A stretch of DNA of 12,235 bases from Pseudomonadota bacterium (GTDB lineage: Bacteria > Desulfobacterota > Desulfobacteria > Desulfobacterales > RPRI01), in NCBI GenBank assembly GCA_018830925.1, contig JAHJRK010000042.1, forward strand, positions 1 to 12,235. Reading direction: 5' to 3'. The translations under genes were made by a program, and so were the position numbers. Below, one piece after another: positions 1-7,137 of the stretch (position 1 is its first letter; each line of letters opens with the position of its first letter). The notes beneath the pieces were generated by a model. It ran no database searches, had not been told where the DNA came from, and was given only the letters and a program-made list of their open reading frames with translations.

Positions 1-623
1 CTAACTGTGCATCATCAGGCGGCAACCTGCTTGAGGTATGCATTCCGGCGGTTCGTGCGAGAGCGACCGTCGGGGAGATTACGGATGCCATGGAAAAAGT
101 ATTTGGTAGATATGTTGCCACGACTCAGTGTATTTCAGGGGTATTTGCTTCAGAATACGGGGATAGCCAGATTATTGCCTCCATAAGAAAGAGAACGGAT
201 GAATTTCTTGAAAAAGAAGGGAGGCGACCCAGAATACTTGTCACAAAGATGGGGCAGGACGGCCATGACCGGGGTATCAAGGTGGTTGCTACCGCATATG
301 CGGATCTTGGGTTTGATGTCGATATAAGCCCCATGTTCCAGACACCGTTGGAAGCCGCCCGTATGGCTGCTGAGAATGACGTGCATGTTGTGGGTGTTTC
401 CAGCCTCGCGGCCGGGCACAAGGTTCTTGTTCCACAGCTGATTGAAGCGCTGAAGGCTGAAGGAGGAGGCGATATTCTTGTAGTGGTAGGAGGGATAATC
501 CCTCCGGCAGACTACGAATTCCTTTACGGAATAGGAGTTGTGGGAATATTCGGTCCCGGCACGGTAATTACCGATTCAGCTAACAAGGTTTTGAACGCTC
601 TGTTTGAAAGCAGAAAAACGTGA
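1..623 (+). CDS. Methylmalonyl-CoA mutase, C-terminal part with B12-binding domain (5' partial)
   Basis: The reading frame is open from base 3 and the start lies upstream of the window; the ATG at 90 is internal. The product interconverts (R)-methylmalonyl-CoA and succinyl-CoA using adenosylcobalamin. The 206 visible residues begin with the end of the catalytic domain (ARATVGEITDAMEKVFGRY is typical of the family) and continue into a complete cobalamin-binding domain. The base-off/His-on signature is present: GQDGHDRG with the cobalt-ligating His encoded at 264-266, followed by the SSLAAGH (S-x-L type) and VVVGGIIPP (GG) motifs. Catalytic and B12 parts are on one chain, as in single-chain or large-subunit mutases; whether a separate small subunit exists cannot be seen. 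The gene is followed 17 bases later by its chaperone MeaB, which supports a mutase over a related isobutyryl- or ethylmalonyl-CoA mutase. The exact acyl substrate is inferred from the operon. Confidence 0.93.
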   Translation, partial: NCASSGGNLLEVCIPAVRARATVGEITDAMEKVFGRYVATTQCISGVFASEYGDSQIIASIRKRTDEFLEKEGRRPRILVTKMGQDGHDRGIKVVATAYADLGFDVDISPMFQTPLEAARMAAENDVHVVGVSSLAAGHKVLVPQLIEALKAEGGGDILVVVGGIIPPADYEFLYGIGVVGIFGPGTVITDSANKVLNALFESRKT

Positions 624-689
624 ATAGTGAACAGTGAATAGTGAATCGGAACATAAACCATAAACCGGAAACCGGAAACCAGGAACCGG
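621..689 (+). repeat. Degenerate heptanucleotide array at the mutase/meaB junction
   Basis: From the mutase stop codon onward the sequence is built of 7-base units in two blocks. The first block has units of GTGAATA/GTGAACA type at 627, 634 and 641, with a partial one before them. The second has CATAAAC at 652 and 659, CGGAAAC at 666 and 673, and CAGGAAC at 680. Because 7 is not a multiple of 3, the GTG and TGA triplets rotate through all frames: a TGA at 635 closes the meaB frame and the GTG at 641 reopens it. There is no Shine-Dalgarno-like sequence in it. Similar 7-base periodicity occurs in four other spacers of this window. In cyanobacteria heptameric STRR repeats are established; equivalence is not claimed. 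Confidence 0.75.
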
Positions 690-1693
690 AGAAACGCACA
701 GCGTTTCGAGCAGCCGATCCGCAATATTATGTGAGAGGAGTGCTTGAGAAAAACAGGCGGATACTGGCAAAAACCATAACGCTTATAGAAAGCTCACACC
801 CATCCCATCAGGATCTTGCGAGGTCTATTCTCGATGGACTGCTTCCACATACCGGGAAAGCCGTTCGCCTGGGTGTTACCGGTGTTCCGGGTGTTGGGAA
901 AAGCACATTTGTCGAGAGCCTCGGGATGATGCTTGTAAAAAAAGGCCATCGTTTGGCGGTTCTTGCCGTTGATCCAAGCAGCAGAAGAAGCGGAGGAAGC
1001 TTGATGGCGGACAAAATGCGCATGGAGAAGCTTTCCGTGGAGGAAAATGCATTTATCAGGCCTTCTCCTTCAGGCGCCACTCTCGGAGGTGTTGCAAGAA
1101 AAACAAGGGAAGCGATGCTCGTTTGCGAAGCCGCAGGTTTTGATGTTATAATCGTTGAAACCGTCGGTGTCGGACAGTCTGAAACCGAAGTCTCATCCAT
1201 GGTTGATTTTTTTCTTGTACTCATGCTGGCAGGCGCGGGAGACGGAATCCAGGGAATCAAAAAAGGGGTGCTGGAACTTGCCGACGCAGTTGCAATCAAC
1301 AAGGCTGACGGAGATAATATAGATAAGGCAAAAAATGCAAGAAAAGAATATGAATCGGCCCTTCAACTATTGATCCCATCGACTCTGACATGGACACCGC
1401 CAGTTGTTGTGTGCAGTTCAGTTGAGATGACAGGGATAAGTGAAATCTGGGATATAGCGCTGGACCACAGGGATAAAATGACAAAGAGCGGTGAGCTTGG
1501 GCTAAACAGGCAAAAACAGTCTGTAAACTGGATGTGGGCGCTTGTTGAAGAGGGGCTTAAGGAACGTTTTCATAACAATCCTGATGTAAAAAAACTCCTT
1601 TCAAAGATTACACGGGATGTTGAAAAGGGGATAAAGACGCCGACGGTTGGAGCCGGAGAACTGCTTTTTTCTCTTGACAGAAACTGCAAGTAA
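641..1693 (+). CDS. meaB: MeaB/ArgK-type GTPase, methylmalonyl-CoA mutase chaperone
   Basis: G3E-family P-loop GTPase that protects methylmalonyl-CoA mutase and gates cofactor loading. From the GTG at 641 it is 350 aa. Visible motifs: Walker A GVPGVGKST at residues 81-89, the DPSS segment at 111-114, the switch segment ETVGVGQSE at 173-181, and the guanine-specificity motif NKAD at 220-223. Family-like sequence starts near residue 26 (DPQYYVRGVLEKNRR). Residues 1-19 (for example KPETGNQEPEK) are translated heptanucleotide repeat. The only other in-frame starts near the 5' end are GTG 731 and GTG 740, which give products of 320 and 317 aa; 320 is closer to the usual family length but would cut off the DPQYY segment. 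No candidate has a convincing ribosome site, so translation may depend on coupling to the mutase, whose stop is 17 bases upstream. Function is secure; the start is not. Confidence 0.93.
   Translation: MNRNINHKPETGNQEPEKRTAFRAADPQYYVRGVLEKNRRILAKTITLIESSHPSHQDLARSILDGLLPHTGKAVRLGVTGVPGVGKSTFVESLGMMLVKKGHRLAVLAVDPSSRRSGGSLMADKMRMEKLSVEENAFIRPSPSGATLGGVARKTREAMLVCEAAGFDVIIVETVGVGQSETEVSSMVDFFLVLMLAGAGDGIQGIKKGVLELADAVAINKADGDNIDKAKNARKEYESALQLLIPSTLTWTPPVVVCSSVEMTGISEIWDIALDHRDKMTKSGELGLNRQKQSVNWMWALVEEGLKERFHNNPDVKKLLSKITRDVEKGIKTPTVGAGELLFSLDRNCK
691..707 (+). other. Perfect 7-bp hairpin inside the 5' end of the meaB frame
   Basis: GAAACGC at 691-697 and GCGTTTC at 701-707 are perfect inverted repeats around a 3-base loop (ACA). 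The hairpin directly follows the heptanucleotide array and precedes the first family-like MeaB codons. It has no T-run and lies inside the open frame, so it is not a normal terminator. It may be part of the repeat element or affect initiation at the downstream GTG codons; this is inference. Confidence 0.5.
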
Positions 1694-1732
1694 AAGGATA
1701 GTTCCCCTTTACAAAATAAGGATATACAGAGA

Positions 1733-1760
1733 CCAGCAACTATAAACCAGAAACCAAGTA
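1733..1760 (+). repeat. Short CCAGAAA-type heptanucleotide array before the 12S gene
   Basis: Four successive 7-base units read CCAGCAA (1733), CTATAAA (1740), CCAGAAA (1747) and CCAAGTA (1754). A 19-base stretch at 1738-1756 matches 9432-9450 (hypB/serA spacer) at 18 of 19 positions, so this is a dispersed repeat family. The array ends about 8 bases before the GAAAGGA ribosome site of the next gene. The rest of the 88-base spacer shows only a weak inverted repeat over the meaB stop. Confidence 0.65.
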
Positions 1761-1781
1761 CCATATGAAAGGAACTTTGTT

Positions 1782-3335
1782 ATGGGTATTGTGAAAGATA
1801 AAATCAGGGATCTGAAAGATCGCGAAGCAAAGGTCCTCAAAATGGGCGGCGAAAAAGCGACGGCAAAGCAGTGTGAGAAAGGGCGCCTTACCGCAAGGCA
1901 AAGGCTTGATCTTTTATTTGATCCGGGCACTTTCCGGGAGATTGACATGTTCGTCACCCATCGGTGCGTTAATTTCGGAATGGAAAAGGTGGATATTCCT
2001 TCCGACGGGGTTATTACCGGGCATGGGCTGATTGATAAAAGGCCGGCATTTGCTTTTTCCCAGGATTTTACATCAAGAGCAGGAAGCCTCGGCGAAATGC
2101 ATTCCAAGAAAATATGCAAAGTCATGGATCTTGCACTGAAGTCGGGGGTGCCATGTATCGGACTGAATGATTCCGGAGGCGCAAGGATCCAGGAGGGTGT
2201 TGACGCCCTTTCCGGCTACGGCCAGATTTTTTACCGCAACTCGCTTTCTTCAGGCGTTATACCCCAGATATCGGCAATAATGGGACCTACCGCGGGAGGA
2301 GCTGTCTATTCTCCTGCCATGACCGACTTTGTTTTCATGGTAAAAAACAGCAGCTACATGTTTATTACAGGCCCTGAAGTGATAAAATCGGTTACCGGTG
2401 AAGAGATATCTTTTGAGGAGCTTGGCGGGGCAATGACCCATAACGAAAAAAGCGGGGTTGCCCATTTTGCCTGTGAAAGTGATGAAGATACGATATTGAA
2501 AATAAGAGAGCTCCTGACCTACCTGCCGGCAAACAACATGGAAGATCCTCCGGCAGTCCCGGCAGGCGATGATCCTGCCCGTACCGCGCCCCTTCTGGAT
2601 GATATAATTCCCGACAGCCCGAACCAGTCATATGATATGAAGGAGGTTATCCGGGCTATTGTCGACAGAGGAGAATTCTTCGAACCGCATGAATATTATG
2701 CCCAGAACATAATTGTCTGCTTTGCAAGGTTGAACGGAAGAACCATCGGAATAATAGCCAATCAGCCGAAAGTTAAAGCCGGTTGCCTTGACATAAACGC
2801 GTCCGACAAGGCGACAAGATTCATAAGATTCTGCGACTCATTCAACATTCCTCTTCTTACCATTGCCGATGTACCGGGATATCTTCCGGGAAGCGACCAG
2901 GAGTGGAACGGGATAATACGTCACGGGGCAAAGCTTCTCTGGTGCTATTCGGAGGCAACGGTTCCGAAAATGCTTCTTGTAACCCGCAAAGATTACGGCG
3001 GGTCGTATCTTGCCATGTGCTCAAAAGATCTCGGCGCGGATATGGCTTTTGCATGGCCGACAGCCGAAATCGCGGTAATGGGCGCAGGGGGAGCAGCCAA
3101 TATAATTCACCGCAAGGAGATTACAGAGGCCAAAGATCCTGTTGAAAAGCGGAAGGAAAAGATAAAGGAATATGAGGAGCTGTTTTCAAATCCGTATTGC
3201 GCTGCAAGAAGAGGATATATAGATGCCATTATAGTGCCATCTGCCACAAGGCAGCGTCTTATAGAGGCTCTTGAAATAATGTGCAGCAAGCGTGAGATAA
3301 GGCCGCCCAAGAAGCATGGGAATATTCCGGTATAA
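1782..3335 (+). CDS. Acyl-CoA carboxyltransferase, 12S/PccB-type (methylmalonyl-CoA carboxyltransferase subunit)
   Basis: A 517-aa crotonase-fold carboxyltransferase that moves a carboxyl group between carboxybiotin and an acyl-CoA, here most likely propionyl-CoA/methylmalonyl-CoA. The length is normal for PccB, MmdA and transcarboxylase 12S. The N-terminal half carries SGGARIQEG (131-139) and GPTAGGAVYSPA (168-179). The C-terminal half carries DVPGYLPG (363-370), the FAWPTAEIAVMG block, and GAGGAANII (435-442). These Gly-rich loops form the oxyanion and biotin/CoA sites of the family. The ATG at 1782 is preceded by GAAAGGA at a suitable distance. With a biotin-carrying 5S-like partner next door and no MmdB-type membrane subunit or biotin carboxylase in the window, transcarboxylase is preferred over a sodium-pumping decarboxylase or propionyl-CoA carboxylase. 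That choice is inferred from context; sequence alone does not separate these paralogues. Confidence 0.9.
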   Translation: MGIVKDKIRDLKDREAKVLKMGGEKATAKQCEKGRLTARQRLDLLFDPGTFREIDMFVTHRCVNFGMEKVDIPSDGVITGHGLIDKRPAFAFSQDFTSRAGSLGEMHSKKICKVMDLALKSGVPCIGLNDSGGARIQEGVDALSGYGQIFYRNSLSSGVIPQISAIMGPTAGGAVYSPAMTDFVFMVKNSSYMFITGPEVIKSVTGEEISFEELGGAMTHNEKSGVAHFACESDEDTILKIRELLTYLPANNMEDPPAVPAGDDPARTAPLLDDIIPDSPNQSYDMKEVIRAIVDRGEFFEPHEYYAQNIIVCFARLNGRTIGIIANQPKVKAGCLDINASDKATRFIRFCDSFNIPLLTIADVPGYLPGSDQEWNGIIRHGAKLLWCYSEATVPKMLLVTRKDYGGSYLAMCSKDLGADMAFAWPTAEIAVMGAGGAANIIHRKEITEAKDPVEKRKEKIKEYEELFSNPYCAARRGYIDAIIVPSATRQRLIEALEIMCSKREIRPPKKHGNIPV

Positions 3336-3402
3336 AAAGCTTTATTGCTGCAGGGATGGATGGAAATTGTAAGGATATTTTACCGGTTGAAGGGAAAACA
3401 AT

Positions 3403-3636
3403 ATGGACAAAAAAGCAAAAATAGCGGCTGCAATATCTGCGGCTGTAACTAATTATATCCGGATTGAAGAGGAAAGTTTAATGATGGATCAAGGGGCTTT
3501 GTTTGCCGGACAGTCCGCTTCAGGCGGAGCGCAAGTTACTCTGCCGGTTATTAATATCTGGGGTTTCAGCGGCAGGCAGGCAATCATGCAGACGCGGAAC
3601 CTTATGCAGATGAAGGCTTTTAGCAGGAGCAGGTGA
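3403..3636 (+). CDS. Small protein (77 aa) between transcarboxylase subunit genes; possible accessory subunit
   Basis: A 77-aa product with a good ribosome site (GAAGGG, 8 bases before the ATG). Residues 1-25 (MDKKAKIAAAISAAVTNYI and following) look like an amphipathic helix. A low-complexity Ser/Gly/Ala middle follows, and then a C-terminal motif, NIWGFSGRQAIMQTRNLMQMK. There is no hydrophobic segment long enough for a membrane span and no biotin or cysteine motif. From memory, a tryptophan followed by a GRQ..M..R pattern also ends small delta/epsilon (OadG/MmdD/MmdE-like) subunits of biotin-dependent decarboxylases; this similarity is tentative. Position between the 12S and 5S genes suggests a soluble scaffold or assembly subunit of the same complex. 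The gene is probably real given its ribosome site and operon position; its function is unproven. Confidence 0.72.
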   Translation: MDKKAKIAAAISAAVTNYIRIEEESLMMDQGALFAGQSASGGAQVTLPVINIWGFSGRQAIMQTRNLMQMKAFSRSR

Positions 3637-3672
3637 TAAGAGACCCTTATCCGGCTTTACAAAAGGAATATT

Positions 3673-5727
3673 ATGAAATTATTTCGAAAATATATTGGAG
3701 AGGAGAAGCAGAACATGAGCGATCACGATATGGTAAAAAAAGCACCTATGGAGTACGGAAAAGACAGGCCTAAAGCTAAAAACCCTGTCCTGATACAAGA
3801 CCTTACTCTTCGAGACGGGCATCAGTCCCTTTTTGCGACAAGGGGGCGGACAGAGGATATGATTCCTGTTGCGGAAATGATGGACGAAGTCGGGTTCTGG
3901 GCGATTGAAACCTGGGGCGGGGCCACTTTTGATACAATGCACCGCTTTTTAAATGAAGATCCGTGGGAAAGAATCAGAACTTTGAAGCGTTATATCAAAA
4001 AAACTCCTTTTTCCATGCTGCTTCGCGCTCAGAATCTTGTAGGATACAGAAATTATGCGGATGATGTCGCGCGCGCCTTTGTTGAAAGGGCTGCTGTAAA
4101 CGGCATGGATATATTCAGAACATTCGATGCGTTGAATGACTTCCGTAACTTTGAAACGGTTGTTCCTGTCATAAAAAGCAACGGGAAGCATTTTCAGGGC
4201 TGCTTATGCTATTCCCTGACGGAACCGAGAATGGGCGGAGATGTCTATAACCTTGAATATTATGTAAGCAAGGCAAAAGAACTCGAAAAGATGGGCGCAG
4301 ACAGCGTCTGCATAAAGGATATGGCAGGCCTGATAGCTCCATATGATGCGTACGCTCTGGTAAAAGCATTAAAGGAAGCAGTAAAAGTTCCTGTACATCT
4401 TCACAGCCATTTTACCTCAGGCATGGCCCCGATGTCCCATTTAAAAGCAATCGAGGCCGGCGTTGATATACTGGATACATGCATGACTCCTTATGCTTAC
4501 AGAACATCCCATCCCGCAATCGAGCCTCTTGTCATGGCTCTTCTCGGCACAAACAGAGACACAGGGTTTGATATCAGGAAGCTTGCGGCGATCAACGAAA
4601 TTCTCGAAAGGGATGTTCTTCCCAAGTACAAGCACCTTCTTGACGATTCGAAAGTTTCGATCATAGATATAAATGTTCTCCTCCACCAGACCCCAGGAGG
4701 AATGCTTTCAAACCTTGTCAACCAGTTGAAGGAGATGGACGCGCTTGACAGGATAGATGATGTTTACGCAGAGCTGCCTAGAGTCAGAAAAGATCTGGGA
4801 CAGATACCGCTTGTGACGCCTACCAGCCAGATAGTCGGTATCCAGACCGTCAACAATGTCCTCTTCGGAGATGAAAAAGACAGATACAAGATGATTACCG
4901 CCCAGGTGAAAGACCTTTGTTACGGGCTTTACGGGAAAACAGCGGTTCCGATCAATTCTGAGCTGCAAAAGAAGGCTCTCAAAGGATATCCGCGAGGAGA
5001 AAAACCGATTACATGCAGGCCGGCTGAGGTTATAGAACCTGAACTTGAAAAAGCAAAACAGGAAATCAAGGATCTTGCTGTAGATATCGATGATGTGCTC
5101 ATTTATGCGCTTTATCCCGTAACCGGGAAAAAGTTTTTGAGATGGAAATACGGCAAGGAAGAACCACCTGAAGAGGTAAAACCCAGAACCCTTGAGCAGA
5201 GTAAGGCTGAACAGGCACTTATTGCAAAAGCGAAAGCCGGTAAGCTGGTTGAAAAGACTGAGAAGAAAGAAGCTCCCGCCAAGGGAGAGAGGCTTCGCAC
5301 ATTTAACGTGTTTATTGAAGGCGATTATTATGAAGTCGGTGTTGAAGAGGTCGGAGGAGCTCCGGTTATAAGCTACATGCAGCAGCTTCCTGCCGCATCT
5401 CCGCCTGCGCCGAAGCCTTCAGCTCCTCCGGCTCCAGCAGCGGTTAAGCCTGCCGCGCCTCCGGCTCCACCAAAGACGCCCATGCCTGAAGCGGTTCCGA
5501 CCGAGGTCGGCGCAGGAGTTACGCTGAATGCCCCCATGCCCGGTATGATAATATCTTATGAAAAGAAAGTGGGTGACAGTGTTAAGAAAGGGGATACGGT
5601 TGTAATTCTTGAAGCGATGAAGATGGAAAATGCCCTTCCCTCTCCTGCGGACGGAGTGATCAAGGCCGTCAATTTCAAGAGCGGGGATACGGTGGCCAAG
5701 AATGCAGTACTGTGCATAATCGGATAG
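3673..5727 (+). CDS. Biotin-dependent carboxyltransferase: fused 5S (pyruvate/oxaloacetate) and 1.3S (biotin carrier) domains
   Basis: A 684-aa protein that would carry carboxyl groups between oxaloacetate/pyruvate and biotin. Residues about 38-300 form the HMGL-like TIM barrel. Metal-site residues expected by alignment to 5S and pyruvate carboxylase are D48 (LRDGHQS), K215 (CIKDMAG, the carbamylated lysine position), H244 and H246 (LHSHFTSG). A PYC/OADA conserved region runs to about residue 480. A Pro/Ala linker at about 574-609 leads to a complete biotinyl domain with EAMKMEN; K650 (codon 5620-5622) is the biotin site. In Propionibacterium these are separate 5S and 1.3S proteins; here they are fused, as in OadA and PycB. 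The ATG at 3715 is an alternative start (670 aa) with a stronger ribosome site; the first 14 residues are not recognisably conserved. OadA or PycB function is possible, but the neighbouring 12S gene favours transcarboxylase. Confidence 0.92.
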   Translation: MKLFRKYIGEEKQNMSDHDMVKKAPMEYGKDRPKAKNPVLIQDLTLRDGHQSLFATRGRTEDMIPVAEMMDEVGFWAIETWGGATFDTMHRFLNEDPWERIRTLKRYIKKTPFSMLLRAQNLVGYRNYADDVARAFVERAAVNGMDIFRTFDALNDFRNFETVVPVIKSNGKHFQGCLCYSLTEPRMGGDVYNLEYYVSKAKELEKMGADSVCIKDMAGLIAPYDAYALVKALKEAVKVPVHLHSHFTSGMAPMSHLKAIEAGVDILDTCMTPYAYRTSHPAIEPLVMALLGTNRDTGFDIRKLAAINEILERDVLPKYKHLLDDSKVSIIDINVLLHQTPGGMLSNLVNQLKEMDALDRIDDVYAELPRVRKDLGQIPLVTPTSQIVGIQTVNNVLFGDEKDRYKMITAQVKDLCYGLYGKTAVPINSELQKKALKGYPRGEKPITCRPAEVIEPELEKAKQEIKDLAVDIDDVLIYALYPVTGKKFLRWKYGKEEPPEEVKPRTLEQSKAEQALIAKAKAGKLVEKTEKKEAPAKGERLRTFNVFIEGDYYEVGVEEVGGAPVISYMQQLPAASPPAPKPSAPPAPAAVKPAAPPAPPKTPMPEAVPTEVGAGVTLNAPMPGMIISYEKKVGDSVKKGDTVVILEAMKMENALPSPADGVIKAVNFKSGDTVAKNAVLCIIG
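3701..3717 (+). promoter_or_regulatory. Ribosome binding site supporting the internal ATG 3715 of the 5S/1.3S gene
   Basis: AGGAG at 3701-3705 lies 9 bases before ATG 3715. The upstream ATG 3673 has AAAGGA with a 5-base gap. Both are usable, but the AGGAG site is the better match, so the mature protein may begin MSDHDMVKK. Confidence 0.5.
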
Positions 5728-5735
5728 AAAAAAAG

Positions 5736-5807
5736 GCGTGAGGCGAAAGAAGAGAGGGGAAGGAACGAAAATCGAAATACGATATACAAAGTTCGATGTA
5801 CGAATAA
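5736..5807 (+). repeat. Heptanucleotide-periodic spacer between the 5S/1.3S gene and sucC
   Basis: The clearest part is five consecutive 7-base units: CGAAATA (5773), CGATATA (5780), CAAAGTT (5787), CGATGTA (5794) and CGAATAA (5801). Four of the five start with CGA. The preceding purine-rich stretch from 5736 (GCGTGAG, GCGAAAG and similar) fits the same period less clearly. The unit differs from the CCAGAAA family elsewhere in the window, but the period is the same. The sucC ribosome site (AAGGAA) follows directly. Confidence 0.6.
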
Positions 5808-5822
5808 TAAGGAAATAACAGA

Positions 5823-6986
5823 ATGAAAATTCATGAGTACCAGGCGAAAGAGTTGTTCAGAAAATATGGTGTTCCAGTACCCTCGGGCGGAGTGGCTTTT
5901 AATCCTGAAGAGGCAGGCAAAATTGCGGCCGCGCTCGGAGGTTTCCCTGTTGTTGTAAAGGCACAGATTCATGCTGGCGGACGCGGGAAAGGAGGAGGCG
6001 TAAAGATTGCAGGTTCTCTTGATGAAGCAAAAGCCCTGGCAAAAAAGATAATAGGCATGAACCTTGTTACACACCAGACAGGGCCGGAAGGAAGACTTGT
6101 GAAAAAGGTTCTTGTTGAGCAGGGTCTGAATATTCAAAAAGAGCTTTACCTTGGAATTATACCGGACAGGGCTTCCGCTAAGATTGTTATTATGGCAAGT
6201 GAGGCCGGAGGCATGGATATAGAAGAGGTCGCCGAAAACACGCCGGAAAAAATCATAAAGATTTTTGTAGATCCCCTTGCCGGAATTTATCCATACCACT
6301 GCAGGGATGCGGCTTTCGGTCTTAACCTTTCGGGAGGCGCGGTAAAGGAATTCTCCGCAATGCTGAAAAACCTTTACAGCCTTTTTGTTGACTGCGACTG
6401 CTCCCTTCTTGAGATAAACCCCCTTGTAATTACGGCGGAAGGCTCGGTTATTGCGCTCGATGCAAAGATAAACTTCGACGACAACGCCCTTTTCCGGCAC
6501 AAGGATATTACGGGATACCGTGATACCGACGAGGAGGATCCACTTGAGGTGGAGGCGTCAAAATTCAATTTAAATTACATCAAAATGGACGGTAATGTCG
6601 GCAACATGGTGAACGGCGCCGGACTTGCGATGGCTACGATGGATATAATCAAGATTGCAGGGGCCGAACCGGCCAATTTTCTTGATGTGGGGGGCGGCGC
6701 CAGCGCTGAGATGGTAGAGAACGGTTTCAGGATTATCCTCGGGGATAAAAATGTTAAGGGTATCTTCATCAACATATTCGGCGGCATCTTAAGATGCGAT
6801 GTGCTTGCGGAAGGAGTCGTGCAGGCTGCAAGAAAGACAGGCATGAATGTGCCTGTTGTAATCCGCATGGAAGGGACAAACGTGGAAGCGGGGAGAAAAA
6901 TCCTTTCGGAATCGGGGCTGAATCTTATTACAGCCGTTGATCTGCAGGATGCGGCGCAGAAGGTTGCGCAGATAGTAAGAATCTGA
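5823..6986 (+). CDS. sucC: Succinyl-CoA synthetase (succinate-CoA ligase), beta subunit
   Basis: The 387-aa ATP-grasp subunit of ADP/GDP-forming succinate-CoA ligase, which conserves the thioester energy of succinyl-CoA as a nucleoside triphosphate; its length matches E. coli SucC (388). Typical segments: MKIHEYQAKELF at the N-terminus, KAQIHAGGRGKGGGV (46-60) in the nucleotide site, LLEINPLV and DAKINFDDNA in the metal/nucleotide region, NFLDVGGGA, and FINIFGGILRCDVLAEG near the C-terminus. The ATG follows AAGGAA at proper spacing. The neighbouring alpha subunit gene and the upstream mutase supply the partner and the substrate. In a propionate oxidiser this is the substrate-level phosphorylation step; in a propionate producer it would run in reverse. 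ATP versus GTP preference cannot be read with certainty here. Confidence 0.96.
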   Translation: MKIHEYQAKELFRKYGVPVPSGGVAFNPEEAGKIAAALGGFPVVVKAQIHAGGRGKGGGVKIAGSLDEAKALAKKIIGMNLVTHQTGPEGRLVKKVLVEQGLNIQKELYLGIIPDRASAKIVIMASEAGGMDIEEVAENTPEKIIKIFVDPLAGIYPYHCRDAAFGLNLSGGAVKEFSAMLKNLYSLFVDCDCSLLEINPLVITAEGSVIALDAKINFDDNALFRHKDITGYRDTDEEDPLEVEASKFNLNYIKMDGNVGNMVNGAGLAMATMDIIKIAGAEPANFLDVGGGASAEMVENGFRIILGDKNVKGIFINIFGGILRCDVLAEGVVQAARKTGMNVPVVIRMEGTNVEAGRKILSESGLNLITAVDLQDAAQKVAQIVRI

Positions 6987-7025
6987 TCAGGGCTGCCGGA
7001 ATAATATGGGCAGGCTGTAGCTTTT

Positions 7026-7076
7026 TAGTCTGTAGGCGTTTAGGCGGTAGGTTTTTACCTAATAGACTACAGTCTA
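7026..7076 (+). repeat. TAGGCGT-type degenerate heptad array with hairpin between sucC and sucD
   Basis: The 148-base spacer between sucC and sucD contains TAG-starting units at 7026, 7033, 7041 and 7048 (spacing 7, 8, 7). Similar units run on the opposite strand from 7076 back to 7057. The arms pair: TAGTCTGTAG at 7026-7035 with 7067-7076 (9 of 10), and TAGGT at 7048-7052 with ACCTA at 7057-7061 around a 4-base loop. There is no strong T-run after it, so it looks like a repeat or attenuating structure and not a firm terminator. Bases 6987-7025 and 7077-7120 show nothing further. Confidence 0.55.
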
Positions 7077-7121
7077 AACAACCTGAGTACTTACACAATA
7101 CTATAAGGCTTTTATACAAGC

Positions 7122-7137
7122 GAGGTTATGAAAAGTG
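7122..7137 (+). promoter_or_regulatory. Ribosome binding site and GTG start of sucD
   Basis: GAGG at 7122-7125 lies 9 bases before GTG 7135. The nearby ATG at 7128 is out of frame and meets a stop after eight codons, so GTG 7135 is the start supported by family alignment (SIFVNKNTRLLVQGITG). Confidence 0.7.

Noticed and set aside
621..651. CRISPR-like array from the short GTGAATA repeats
   Set aside because: Units are 7 bases, contiguous and degenerate with no spacers, which does not fit CRISPR architecture.
1690..1712. Inverted repeat over the meaB stop as a terminator
   Set aside because: Only 7 of 8 weak pairs, no T-run, and the next gene belongs to the same pathway.
1782..5727. Sodium-pumping methylmalonyl-CoA decarboxylase
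   Set aside because: No membrane beta subunit is present and the 77-aa protein has no transmembrane segment; the 5S-type metal-binding barrel fits carboxyl transfer to pyruvate or from oxaloacetate.
5556..6500. A 314-aa open frame on the minus strand
   Set aside because: It lies antisense to the biotinyl domain end and sucC, both clear genes with family motifs, and shows no recognisable domain; it is a codon-bias shadow.
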